From Linnemannia schmuckeri (Eukaryota > Mortierellomycota > Mortierellomycetes > Mortierellales > Mortierellaceae): 64,000 nucleotides of DNA. Shown piece after piece: positions 22,953 to 33,076 of this stretch. The DNA is taken from positions 216,001 through 280,000 of the forward strand of contig JANATG010000011.1 in assembly GCA_029449235.1 (NCBI GenBank), read 5' to 3'. The notes under the pieces were generated by a model that did no database searches, was not told where the DNA came from, and saw only the letters and a list, made by a program, of their open reading frames with translations. A program made the translations under genes and the position numbers. Position 1 is the stretch's first letter, and each line of letters starts with the position of its first letter.

Positions 22953-23255
22953 TTATGATTCATATTCGTTCGCTTGCTTCAATGATGGAGACGAACTGTA
23001 AAGTTGAGTGATATTCAGACTTGGAAGGTAGATGGTATGGTGCGAAAAGCAAACTTTTACTGAGGCTAAGGAGATGACAACATATTGGTACAATGCATTC
23101 GCTAGGAGAGAGACAAATGCATTCATCCCGCAAGGTCCATTGGCTAACTTTGTGCCATGGTGAAAGAAGAAAATAACACCAATAAGACCAATAAGAGCGA
23201 GAAGATCAATGCGTATGGTTGCGAGAGAAGCAGGAGGTGTAATTGCTGTCATCAT
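22953..23255 (-). CDS. hypothetical membrane-associated ORF
   Basis: A 100-aa frame opens with two Met and has a strongly hydrophobic segment (L-L-A-L-I-G-L-I-G-V-I-F-F-F) near residues 18-31 and a weaker one near 48-65. No family is recognised. A possible intron (donor GTAAAAG, acceptor TTTACAG) does not lead to a longer frame. It may be a small membrane protein or chance. Confidence 0.25.
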   Translation of the reverse strand: MMTAITPPASLATIRIDLLALIGLIGVIFFFHHGTKLANGPCGMNAFVSLLANALYQYVVISLASVKVCFSHHTIYLPSLNITQLYSSSPSLKQANEYES

Positions 23256-23463
23256 TGCGAACTGTTTTTGGCGTACGATAAACGATTTTTAGGTTTTATT
23301 TATGGTGGAGACAGATGTACAAGGGTACAAGCGTTCGGGGACGGCGTCGGCAGAATGGGGTGGAGACGGGAGAAGAAGAAGGAGACGGAGACAGCAGAAG
23401 GAGACGGAACAGAGAGGACAGTGACAGTGACAGAGAAAACAGGGACAGAGGGTGAGGTGGTCA

Positions 23464-23754
23464 TTAACCAGAACCTTCAAAGCATGTCAGGCCGGTAGAA
23501 GTGACTGAAGCATCCTCGCAGCATTTATGCGACCTATCTCTCGCTGCCTTCGATAGCCAGCCTTTGTACACAACAACGCCTTTACTGTTGATCTCCACGA
23601 ATAGAGAAGATGTTCCCAAAGGAAGGCATCCAAATGTCTCCTTCTTCATAACTTGTTGCAGCCAGTTATGACAGAAACAGTAGACACGCACTGCTTGCAC
23701 AACATGCACAGTGAGGAGAGCCAGCAGAACCAGCAGAGTGAATGGCTTTTTCAT
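23464..23754 (-). CDS. small secreted six-cysteine protein (96 aa)
   Basis: The start is taken at M-K-K-P-F-T-L-L-V-L-L, the second Met of the frame, because it gives a textbook signal peptide (residues 1-21, ending V-V-Q-A). The mature 75 residues contain six cysteines at 26, 28, 43, 78, 79 and 91. The first pair is C-x-C directly after the signal, as in the 53-aa peptide at 18037; the Cys-Cys pair is different. A TATATAAA box lies 83 bp upstream of the ATG, well placed. No intron is needed. Function unknown; secreted cysteine-rich proteins of fungi are often effectors or antimicrobials. Confidence 0.6.
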   Translation of the reverse strand: MKKPFTLLVLLALLTVHVVQAVRVYCFCHNWLQQVMKKETFGCLPLGTSSLFVEINSKGVVVYKGWLSKAARDRSHKCCEDASVTSTGLTCFEGSG

Positions 23755-23836
23755 GTCGTGAAATGAGAGAGAAGAGTGTGGAATGGCGCGGCAGGATGGC
23801 GTGTGGGGAGGAAGTTGCAATAGGCTACAGAAGTGG

Positions 23837-23844
23837 TTTATATA
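23837..23844 (-). promoter_or_regulatory. TATA box of the 96-aa secreted protein gene
   Basis: TATATAAA on the minus strand, 83 bp before the chosen ATG at 23754. Confidence 0.5.
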
Positions 23845-25665
23845 TGTGTAGATCAGTAAGATCGCCCGTGGCGGCTTACCAGATTAATAATCATCGATTA
23901 AAGGCGGCGGAAGGGGCAAGCGAGCAAAGACAGGATACCTGGTAAGAGCAGCAGGACATGAGAGCGAAAAGGATCGAGAAATGAATGTTGAGAAATTCAT
24001 CTCCGACAGCGGCGTGTCTTAGCGTGCAGTTAGGCCGAATTGTGTAATCGTCGTGATCACCCCGCATGGCGACGTGTCTTGCTCATATCCCTTGCGGCAT
24101 TACTTTACGACCGCTGTATGCATTTGTACCAAAAGAATCGTGAGGAGTTTTTTTTTGCTGAAGGATTCTTAGGATAAGCAACTAAACCTTTTTTGCGCAT
24201 TCCACATAAAATATTTTATTTCAGCCACTAAACCCCGATTGGCCACCTATTCATGACTGCGCTTTTGTTCTAACCTCACGCAAACCCGCTCACAACCGGA
24301 TTAGTGGTTAGTTTTTTCACTCATTTTGGTTGAAAGGCACAGTAGTCAATTATCTAAACGATGAGAAGAAAGTACTAAAAAAATCACATTCGGAAACGAC
24401 CAGAATCTTTTAAATAATAAGCTACAGCGCTATTCAAACTCTTTTCTGGATTCTTATCATTGTGAGTTTCAATAAACTTTTGTCGCTATTTTTTTTTTTT
24501 TTTTTTTTTGGAAACGATGGTCCTCAAAGTCGAAAGAGATAGTCTAGTCATGGTGGTCCCAGCTCTCATAGGTGCCCTTGAAGTTTTCCTAAGTTCCCTT
24601 GAAATTTTCGTTGTGCAACCATGATGGTGATTATCAGTTGGTGGAGCAACAGGGACACAACGAGACAACAACATTGATCATGGTTGCACGACGAAAATTT
24701 CAAGGGAACTGAAGAAACTTTGAGAGTATGAACTATTTTGTCTTAAAACTAGAGACTTTGCCTTTTACTTTGCCTTTGCTTGCTTTTTACTTTACTCTCT
24801 GCATTGCTTTTTTGCTTTCCCTTTTGCTTTGTTTTTCGCGTCGTTTTGTCGCATGCGGCGTGCATGCAGTGATGTGTTTCTATTTTATTTGGCGAAGGAA
24901 CAAAATCATATGTAGATTCTAGCTTGCGGCAGCCAAGTGTTAAAGCGACATTGCTTTTTGATCCTTCGATGTCAACTCTTTCAAACATCCCTCTTTATCA
25001 TTCGAGGTCGCGTCGTCAATGCTTTGATCATTCCCGCTACCACGGATGCAAGCCTTTTTTCTGTAAGGGGTATAGTTTTGAGCTCAGTTCGAAACGTGCC
25101 TGACGGTGATCTGTTCGCACGCATCATCGTTTGTGGACTTCCATAGGACTTGTATTTGTAGTTTGGGCCTTATGTCTTACGTTTCACTCTTGCTTGGTTG
25201 AATGCGAGTGCTGCTTTCTTTCTCGATCTCACACATTTTCGCATTGTACACAATAATCAAGTGTGTCTGCAAGCGATCGGTGGACTCTTGGCATGATCGA
25301 TTGATTCTCCAAAGAAGTTAATCTAGCACTTCCAGTAAAGCATATATAACCCATTGTTCCCCTCATCCAGTAACTTAAATTCATTATCCCTGCTCCCTAT
25401 TCCCTATCCGACTCTGCCTGAGAAAGATCAACCTTGCCCATCCTAGTCTAGATTCTCAACAACACATTTATACAATCTCGCTTCCACCTTATCCCTGTTT
25501 AATTCCTTACCACTTTCTTTACCCCACCCACCTACAGCTCCAGGTACAGTTATGATAATAATTTTGTATCCCTTCTGCACGTCATCTTAATTTTTGAATG
25601 ATAGCCTAGTATGCTGGGCTCAATATGCATCGCTCACACAAGAGGTTCCACCTTAATAGCAAAAT
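23845..25665. other. spacer and DUF4238 gene upstream region
   Basis: Apart from the foldback there is no recognised gene. A TATATAA at 25343-25349 lies about 320 bp before the next gene, followed by a C- and T-rich leader, so this is probably its promoter. Confidence 0.45.
24592..24710. repeat. long foldback with 34-bp arms
   Basis: Arms 24592-24625 and 24677-24710 are inverted copies differing at one base, with a loop of about 51 bp. CTCAAAGT-like motifs outside both arms (near 24523 and 24720) suggest the palindrome once reached further. A run of about 21 T lies just upstream. It could be a small MITE or a hairpin RNA source. Confidence 0.6.
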
Positions 25666-27225
25666 ATGCCTCGCCTAGGACATAACGATAAGGCACTCGA
25701 AGAGCTCTTGGCTCGCTTTCGGGCAGTGGTGAAACCTCCACCCGCTGTTTTCACCAAGCAACTTCCTGCCGATGTGGAGTCAAATCCACTTTTGATCTCT
25801 TTCGCCATGGTTTTATTGACGCAAATGGGATTTGCGTACAAAGAGAGCATCCCTCATGAGCGTATGGTACTTTACCATTGCGCCCTGGCCATCGACTTCA
25901 TATCTGTGATGAAGATCGAGAGACCTGACGTTATCAACTCCTTTCTAGAACTGCTTCCCCCTCGTCTCTCCTCCCCCCAAACACATCCAGAACAGAGCAC
26001 GACACAAACTCAGTTTCACCATTATATCCCAAGGTTCATTCTCAAGACGTTTGCGGACAACTTCTCGCTCAACAACAGCGAGTTCACTATGGACACCTCA
26101 AACCCAGATCTCTCATGGTTCAAATCAGGAAAGCCTAGCAAGCGCAGATGCAAAGTACCGCCCAGATACGACATCAATGTATACCGAGCCCAGGACCACA
26201 CCACGAACCCGACCAATGTCTCACGAGCGTACGGTGCCGAGGACATGTACCGGGATGTCACTGAAGCCGATTGTATGAAGTTTGAGAAGCTCCTTGCCAA
26301 ACACGAGAGTACTTCCGCTACGTTTATCCGACAGATTTGGAAAGAGGAAGAAAATCTTTCGTTGACCCGAACCCAACTCGGGGATATGAAGAAGTTTCTC
26401 GTTATTATGATGTACCGCAGCGAGCACCGTAGAAGCCAGTATTTTCACCAGAGGTTTGACCCTATCACCAAGAATTCTATCAAAAAGCACATGGAACACA
26501 ACAAGTTGTTAAACGTTCAGAAAGTCTGGTTCGATAACCTTAAGTGGATCATCGAGGCCTCTGTCGAGGATATCATGAATGAGTTTCAGAAAGCTATCGT
26601 GGCGAGATGTGAGTCGGGGAGACCTACCACGCTTGTAAGCCCATACCTGGGACCGATTCATGCTGGAGAACTGGAGGACTTTGGCTGTTTGATGACACAA
26701 ACAATTGCCTGCATTTGGCAGGCGGAGACAGGGTCGGAGTTTATCCTATCCGAAGGTTGCTTTGGCGCTTTTGAAGGCGGTCCTGGCATCTGGTTCCACA
26801 ACTTTTTCATTGTCTCGCCTCGATTTGCGATCGTCCTGGTCAACCGTTTGTACTTGGCCGAGAGGACCAAGAAGAAACCTTGTTGGACGTCGATGTTCGG
26901 TGACAATCTTCATGTCTTTCCAGAGACCAACTATAAGAAGGGACCTCTGCCCAAGGATTTCGACTTAGCGACTCATTCCACCCCGGACGATGTATTTACA
27001 TACAGGAGAATTGTCGTTCCCAAGGAAGAGGTTTATAAAGTCAACTCTATCTTTTTGGACGATCGACGCCAGTTTTTGACGTACAAGTCCAGTGTCTCCA
27101 TGTACAAGTCCCTGCACTATTACGACAAGGTCAAGGAGGAATTATTTCATACTTGTCACGATTACTCCATCCTCAGACGTAAATTGTTTTCTGACCTTAA
27201 CAGAACGCATCCAGTAGATCAGTAG
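25666..27225 (+). CDS. DUF4238 family protein
   Basis: A single exon encodes 519 aa. The family signature starts near residue 119 with Q-F-H-H-Y-I-P-R-F-I-L-K-T-F, and continues with I-N-V-Y-R-A, E-D-M-Y-R-D, a Glu/Lys-rich helix and F-L-V-I-M-M-Y-R-S-E-H-R-R-S. Further on there are conserved-looking blocks around L-S-E-G-C-F-G-A-F and F-I-V-S-P-R-F-A-I-V-L. The biochemical role of DUF4238 is not established; members occur in bacteria and fungi, often near mobile or defence-type DNA. The N-terminal 118 residues are outside the core. The frame is intact, unlike most of the surrounding accessory block, so it is probably expressed. Confidence 0.75.
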   Translation: MPRLGHNDKALEELLARFRAVVKPPPAVFTKQLPADVESNPLLISFAMVLLTQMGFAYKESIPHERMVLYHCALAIDFISVMKIERPDVINSFLELLPPRLSSPQTHPEQSTTQTQFHHYIPRFILKTFADNFSLNNSEFTMDTSNPDLSWFKSGKPSKRRCKVPPRYDINVYRAQDHTTNPTNVSRAYGAEDMYRDVTEADCMKFEKLLAKHESTSATFIRQIWKEEENLSLTRTQLGDMKKFLVIMMYRSEHRRSQYFHQRFDPITKNSIKKHMEHNKLLNVQKVWFDNLKWIIEASVEDIMNEFQKAIVARCESGRPTTLVSPYLGPIHAGELEDFGCLMTQTIACIWQAETGSEFILSEGCFGAFEGGPGIWFHNFFIVSPRFAIVLVNRLYLAERTKKKPCWTSMFGDNLHVFPETNYKKGPLPKDFDLATHSTPDDVFTYRRIVVPKEEVYKVNSIFLDDRRQFLTYKSSVSMYKSLHYYDKVKEELFHTCHDYSILRRKLFSDLNRTHPVDQ

Positions 27226-27385
27226 ATTAGCCATCATTTTTCTTTGACTATAAACTCAATTGTACGATTCTATTAACTCTTTTTTAATAGTTACCAACTC
27301 ATCTTATTCTGTGGCAGCCTAGCGTTCATATCGACATTGCACCATGGCAATATACCTCATGTTTTAGTGCAGAAATCTGTATATC

Positions 27386-27616
27386 ATGGTCCACGTACGC
27401 GACGCTACGATCCCCGATAACCTGACAGGGCTTGACACAATCAGCACTCAGTTCAAGATCTGGAATGATTTGAGAGCCACGATCGAGAAGGAACTGAGTC
27501 CTGCCTTGGACGCTGTAGTATCTGGCACAGGCGAAGGATCGGTACTATCAGCCCTCTTGGTTCCGTGTATGCCAGGATCGAAACGACCCGTACCCCCGAG
27601 TTCAAAACCTTTCTGA
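27386..27616 (+). CDS. hypothetical small ORF, possibly frameshifted
   Basis: An ATG frame of 76 codons reads as coding at first (helical, acidic and amphipathic). From about 27545 a second frame looks more protein-like (S-V-Y-A-R-I-E-T-T-R-T-P-E-F-K-T-F). One indel, or a missed splice site, may separate two halves of a small protein ending near 27700. No family is recognised. It follows the DUF4238 gene by 160 bp on the same strand. Confidence 0.3.
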   Translation: MVHVRDATIPDNLTGLDTISTQFKIWNDLRATIEKELSPALDAVVSGTGEGSVLSALLVPCMPGSKRPVPPSSKPF

Positions 27617-27769
27617 GTAGGGTGTATGAGCTTCCACAGGACTTCCGCGTATCGCTGTACTGTATATTCATATCCTTTTCTTCTTCTTCTTGCTTCCTGC
27701 CTTGGATCATTCTTTCTTTTACCACTTTTCAGACGTTTTTTTACACGCTTACTTCACAGTAGTACATTG

Positions 27770-30060
27770 CAAATAAAAAAACTATCATCGGCAGCTTTCA
27801 GATGACAAAGTGTGAATACAAAGAGGGGAAATAAAGCAATGCACTTTTTCTAGAATGTTATTGAGAAGCAGGGCTTTACTTCATGATAGAAGTGCAAGGT
27901 ATGTTTAAACAACAAAAGGTCTATAAAAGAGAAAAAAAAAATAGAAAATAATTGATTTTTGATTTGGGTGCGCCTTGCTGGACCACCACAATGTAAGGGA
28001 CACAGAGGGAGAGGGAGAAAAAACTGTGATGAAGTGTGTGAAGGTGTATCTCAACTGTGTATCTGTGTTTGTACATGCAAGGGTAAGCAGACAGACTGGC
28101 AGACAAAGGGAAAAGAGAGAGGGAGAGGGAGAGAGGGAAAAAAGAAGGGATGTGGGATAGACTACAATAGAGAGAAAGAAAAAAAAAGAGAGGGAGTGAA
28201 GAAGAAGGGAGGGTGAGAACAAAATAAAGGAGTAGAGTTGGATACTCTGATAACAAACACAGGAAAAAGAAAAGGGGCGCTCAAGTAAAAGAAGTCTGCA
28301 AAAATAGAGGAAAAAATCTGATGCAGTACAATGTAGTCGGATCAAAAAAATTTAAAAAACAAACAACATCGTCCAATGTCCACCCATTTGTGCCCAATGT
28401 CGTGGGTCCTTATTGTCCATCGACACAAGGGCATAACTGCACACACACCCAGCAATCTCTCTTTCCCCCTCATATTCGATTCGTCGTCTGCTCCAATGGA
28501 CGTGCATATCGATGGCTATGGTGATCCATAAGTACCCCTTAGTCATGCCATCCGCAGCTTTTTTTTTTTCATCCACTCCCTCTTCCTTCCTTTTCTAGCA
28601 TTTTGCTACTTTACATCCATTTTTCATATCTAACAATTGTTTTTCCAGTTTTCCTCGACCACTTCTACGTCCTGTCCCCTGCCCTAAAATCTTACTTGCG
28701 TTTGCTTTTCTACGCACGCCACCAAATTATTCGTTTATTATTCCAATCTGGTCAAAGGAATAATTCTCAATGCTGTCTGACATTCTGATTGGCCAATGCC
28801 ACTATTAACTTCTCATCGTTCTTATTTGTTTGGTTTCTTCACTTTTCTGAGCATACACGCACGCACAAGCAGACACATTTAGTTTTTATCTCGAAGAGCA
28901 AGAGAGAGCGCAGAAAGGGAGAGGAGAGGGGGACCTGGACCAGGGTTTCCCTGAGGTTTAGAAAGGGTCTAGAAAATTGCTGTCATTTGCATTTTGCTCG
29001 TTCCACTTTCAATTTTTTTTGTTTGTTTAGCCACCTCTCTTCTGCCTTTTTTTTTCACTCGTGTCCTATTGACTTTTTTTGCATCCAAGTCCCGTTCCGT
29101 CTTCGTTCTCTGATTCTTCTCGATCTTTTCCCAACACTCAAGGCGGACATGGCATGAGCAAACAAACACAAACAAACAAACAAATAAAAACAAAACTGAC
29201 ACAATTCACATTCACATTCACCATTTCCCAATTTGTTCCTCGTTTTACTTCCTTTTTTTCTGAGTATCAGCTTCTGTTTGTGCTCATTAAGAAACTGACA
29301 AACCCGAGAAACAATGGGGTTGGTTGTTTGAAAAGAGAAGAAACTGAGGTTGAACCCATATCCTTCGATCTTATTTCGGAATCTGAAGAAAATGAATGAG
29401 AGAATCATTGCAATGAGCTCTCCGATGTCGATAACGGTCTTACTTATTTTTTGCTTCCTTATTCTCCTATGTGTGTAGGTATTCAGAAAAGGCATTTTAG
29501 TGTGATAAAGCACTCACTCAGAAATGAATATGCCTCAGAAACAACATATTTTGATGCGGGACACAAGAAGTGAGATTCCTCATCAAGAGAAAGAAAAAGA
29601 AGGAGAACCGCAAAGGTGATGCAGGGGATACTGCAGGGGTGCAGTGTGCACTAAGGAGATTAATATCAAGGTAGGATGGACAAAAATTTATTCAATCACT
29701 TCACTTCAACTCCATTTCCGGGTTGGTTCCAACCAGCAACGGTCTTGCTCTTTGTTTAGCTGTTTTGGTTCATCAACCAGCCCCTAAACCGCTTTCTAGA
29801 CTCCGATTTAAGGTTTTCTGAGATGTTTACCTCATCTCAAAAAAAAGCCCTTGCAAGCAAGCGCAGTTGAAGGCTCATTAGTTGCTTAGAGGTGTGAATG
29901 GATAATGTTAATATGTGTGATGCTTCTTGATAAGTAGAAAGGAAAGTACCAAGAAATGAAAGGAAGAGAGGCTGTTGTGAGAGGGAGGAGTCAAGATATG
30001 GAAAGATATCATGACTGGATGTGTACTGTTTTATTTCGAGCGTTGGCTGTGAGGCGAAGA
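27770..30060. other. spacer, low-complexity
   Basis: Purine-rich (27990-28230) and T-rich (28560-29110) stretches with short repeats of AAACA. No coding frame with a recognisable protein; one part is the 3' side of the gene that follows on the minus strand. Confidence 0.45.
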
Positions 30061-31374
30061 TTAGGCACAGGAAAGGACTGATGAGTATAAAGGATGTAGG
30101 AAGAAATGGATACTCATAAGCTGGAAGATCTTGGAGCACCACAAATTCATCTCCTCCTGTCGATCCTCCAGATTTCTCTGGAACCGTTCAACAAGATCCG
30201 CAACCTGATCCGCAGCGGGAGCGATAGGAGCGGTAGAAGTAGGGATAGGTGGTGGAAGTTGCTCGTAGTCGTCCTTGATGAGGGCAACAACAATCGGTAC
30301 ACTTGCAGCTGAAGAAGGAGGATTGGCAAAGGCAAAGGGTGCTGCTGCTTGGGCAGCAGGAGTCGGTGCAGGGACATATGCTACTGGCAGGACAAGGGCC
30401 GGCACATGTGTGGATGCTACTGTTGAGACAGGTGCGGGAGCAGGGACAGATAGCGTTGGCAGAACAAGAACCGGTGCAAGTACAGGCATTGGAGCTGGCG
30501 TAAAGACTGGCGCAAGAGCTGGCGGCTGTCTGCACACGTTGCTCGTCACGGTGGCAGTGTTAGCATTGAGTAGAGGTTCGAAGCGCGAAGAAGAAGACGA
30601 AACGGCAGCCGTCGGAGCATATGCGAAAGTATATGTAGGAGCAGCAGGTGAATATGATGGCGGTGACGTAAACGTCCTGTTATAGTAGTTGTAGTTCAGT
30701 GTACAGGCAGCGGCGATAGTGGTGGCGGCGGATGGAACAGGGACAGCCAACCTTCTTCGCACACTAGCCGAAGAGCGAGCACCGTTAGGAGGATATGTAT
30801 AAGAGTCCCTGTACGAAGCCTGCGAGGACACTGGACCTGGTTGGAGGGTGGTGGTAGGATTGGCATTGTTGGTATCTAGCATTGCGTCCCATCCATCCGT
30901 GACCTTTATTGCTCGGATCCGATCGAGGACAAAGAAAGGCAGCGCGATGTCGGGCATCTCTTGCATCACAGGGTTGTTTCCCTATATTTTACAGGTAAGC
31001 AAGCTGTCAGACTGGATCATCTTGTGATACACCTATCTATCATTTTTGGCTCGAGCACAGTGTGCGGAGACAAATAAAAAGTAAATATTGTGGCTGGCAA
31101 ACAAAAGCAAGGCTTAACTTTGACGGGCGCGGGTGCCTTGTTCTTCTTCTTTCGTTTGGGCGAGCCTGCGTTGGCCGAGGTGGTGGTTGTGGCGTTGTTG
31201 TTGATGTTGGTTGTACCCTGGGTTCGCTTGTTTTTTCTCTTGGTGTTGACAGTGGAGACGGCAGTATTGCTACTGTTATTGGTAGCAGTTTGAGTTTATG
31301 TTCTCAGTCGTGATGTTAACAGCCGTGGCGTTGCTGTTGTTGGTTGCTTCGCGCTTTATCTTGAGTCTGCCCAT
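30061..31374 (-). CDS. hypothetical Ala/Pro-rich protein with basic N-terminus; first exon appears frameshifted
   Basis: The 3' exon, 30981-30061, encodes 306 residues beginning G-N-N-P-V-M-Q-E-M-P-D-I-A-L-P-F-F-V-L-D. About 150 Pro/Ala/Val-rich low-complexity residues follow, then an amphipathic helix (A-D-L-V-E-R-F-Q-R-N-L-E-D). A clean splice (donor AAA|GTTAAG at 31119, acceptor ATATAG) joins it to an upstream exon rich in Asn, Thr and Lys with nuclear-localisation-like K-R-K-K-K-N-K and K-R-K-N-K-R. The only convincing ATG (31374, M-G-R-L-K-I-K-R-E) is one base out of phase with that frame, with the shift near 31290-31310. Either an indel broke the gene or a short intron was missed. Function unknown, possibly nuclear. 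Confidence 0.4.
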
Positions 31375-31836
31375 CCTGCTTTGCTGTCCCTCACTGTGTT
31401 GTGGCTGTAAGTGTGTGTTTTATCTGGAAGGGGCTCTAGTGGGGGTTGCGATGAAAGGAAGGTAGGCTAGTCGTGAAAGGAGCGAAAGAAGAGAAAGGGA
31501 AGAGAAAAGAAGAGACCTTGGCGATAGAGATCAAATGCAACCCTTTTTTTCAAACATCGAGCTTATCACTAGTAGGTAGTAAGGAGGACCCTTAACGGAG
31601 CATGCTCAAGTCTCTTCTATATACGCCACCAAAACTACGCGCACATATATACCTGACAGGCCAAGGTATGGATTCTATTCCCTTTTTTTATACTGCAGTA
31701 CACTCTTGAAAATGACACTGAGCTAAATTAGACAGGGAAAGTAACAGAGTGGAAGCAGTAATTGAAGAGGAAGAGGCAAGAAGAGAAAGAAAACGAAAAC
31801 GATCCGCGTCACTGTACACATCAGCCGCAGTATTGT

Positions 31837-32130
31837 TTATCCTTGATGATGACCTTTGAAAGTTTTGACGCTAAGTGTGCTCTTGACAGAGTCGGAAGCT
31901 TTGGACCCAGTTATGGTCTTTGTAGACTTTATGGGTTCAAGTCTCATGTCTCGATGGGAAGAGGTGGTGATAGAGGCGGTCATATTGCCCTGAGCCACCT
32001 TGACAGCGGTAGGACTCAAGGAAAGCTTGATAGGCGAACCGAATGCAATAGTCTTGGGATTGGCTATGTGTACCAGTAGGTATGTAGCACAACAAGCAAT
32101 TGTTAACCATGCTATCGATTGATATTTCAT
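31837..32130 (-). CDS. hypothetical small protein with N-terminal membrane anchor
   Basis: From the Met at 32130 the frame encodes 97 aa. Residues 5-22 are hydrophobic (I-A-W-L-T-I-A-C-C-A-T-Y-L-L-V-H-I-A), a signal anchor or uncleaved signal. The rest is Ser, Thr and Lys rich with no recognised domain. The frame is open 34 codons further upstream, so the start is uncertain. A TATATAAG just before the ATG is too close to act as a TATA box for it. Confidence 0.35.
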   Translation of the reverse strand: MKYQSIAWLTIACCATYLLVHIANPKTIAFGSPIKLSLSPTAVKVAQGNMTASITTSSHRDMRLEPIKSTKTITGSKASDSVKSTLSVKTFKGHHQG

Positions 32131-32209
32131 TCTTATATAGAAATGCGCTAGATGTTGATCAGTCACCCGCATCCTTTCGGATCGTGATGGTGATTTCAAG
32201 GCAAGTGGC

Positions 32210-32638
32210 TCAACTGATGATAAACTCCACACAGTCGTGCGCTCGCTCGTCTTCCACGAAGTGAACGGCCAACGAGTTGGATCGCATTTTGTTCAGGATC
32301 TGAGTGGGAGATCTGTTGGACGGCATGGCGGCGCCTCCGACTACAGACAACTAAAAAAGTAAGGATGAAAGTTTTGACGATAGTCAGTATTAGGTATTAT
32401 TGCATCTCTAGATCTAAAGGTGCGCAGGGTGTTACTGAAGAAGCCCTGTTTTTCTAAAGAAGAAATCAAAAGAGAAAGAAACACATGCCTGAGTGATCGG
32501 AATGAGCGCAGCGCTGGAGGCAGTTCTACCAGCAAGGAGGTTCAAGGAACTGCCGTTGTTGCCGCTGATGTCGCGCTGAAGATTTTTGGTGCAGCTGTTG
32601 CAAGCGTCGCTTGAGGCGTCTAACGTGATTGTGATCAT
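32210..32638 (-). CDS. hypothetical 96-aa protein with a predicted GC-AG intron
   Basis: Exons 32638-32489 and 32350-32210 join in phase 0. The donor is CAG|GCATGT and the acceptor CTTTTTTAG. The product begins M-I-T-I-T-L-D-A-S-S-D-A-C, contains an Asn/Gly/Ser-rich part, and ends with M-P-S-N-R-S-P-T-Q-I-L and H-F-V-E-D-E-R-A-H-D. A shorter gene starting at the internal Met near 32326 is an alternative. No family is recognised. Confidence 0.3.
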
Positions 32639-32922
32639 GATGGGTGGTTTTTTTCTGTTGTTGTTTGTGTTATTCTTGCTGTGTATGGTAAATAATGATA
32701 AAGTGAGAAGGAAGGAAAAAAGGAGGACAATGGGGAGGGATTTTGAAGAGAGAGCAGAGGGAGTTCAGTGGGTCAAATTTTCACCCTTAACAGGTGATCT
32801 GGAGAGTTGATCGCTGCAAAAGCAAGGAAGAGGAAATAAGATCACCATCTGAGCGTGCTCCAGTGCATCGTCCAGGACATGCCATGTCGTCACTAAACTG
32901 CGCGAGTCCGGGACAATGAGCG

Positions 32923-32928
32923 TATAAA
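32923..32928 (+). promoter_or_regulatory. TATA box candidate of the XPG/Fanzor-like gene
   Basis: TATAAA lies about 150 bp before the ATG at 33077, with a T/C-rich stretch between. The promoter looks intact although the coding part is not. Confidence 0.4.
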
Positions 32929-33076
32929 CCCATTCTGGGAAAGAGGAGGATTAAAAACAGTCCCATCAAAGAACAATTTTATTTCCTATTTACCCCTACT
33001 CTTCTTTTTTCTTATTCTTTACCAAAAAAGCTCTCCTGACTTCACTTTTTCCTTCAACACATGCACCATTGACACC

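Noticed and set aside
27905..28345. Minus-strand Phe/Leu/Ser-rich ORFs suggesting a membrane protein
   Set aside because: They come from polypurine DNA read on the other strand; composition is extreme and no start context or family supports them.
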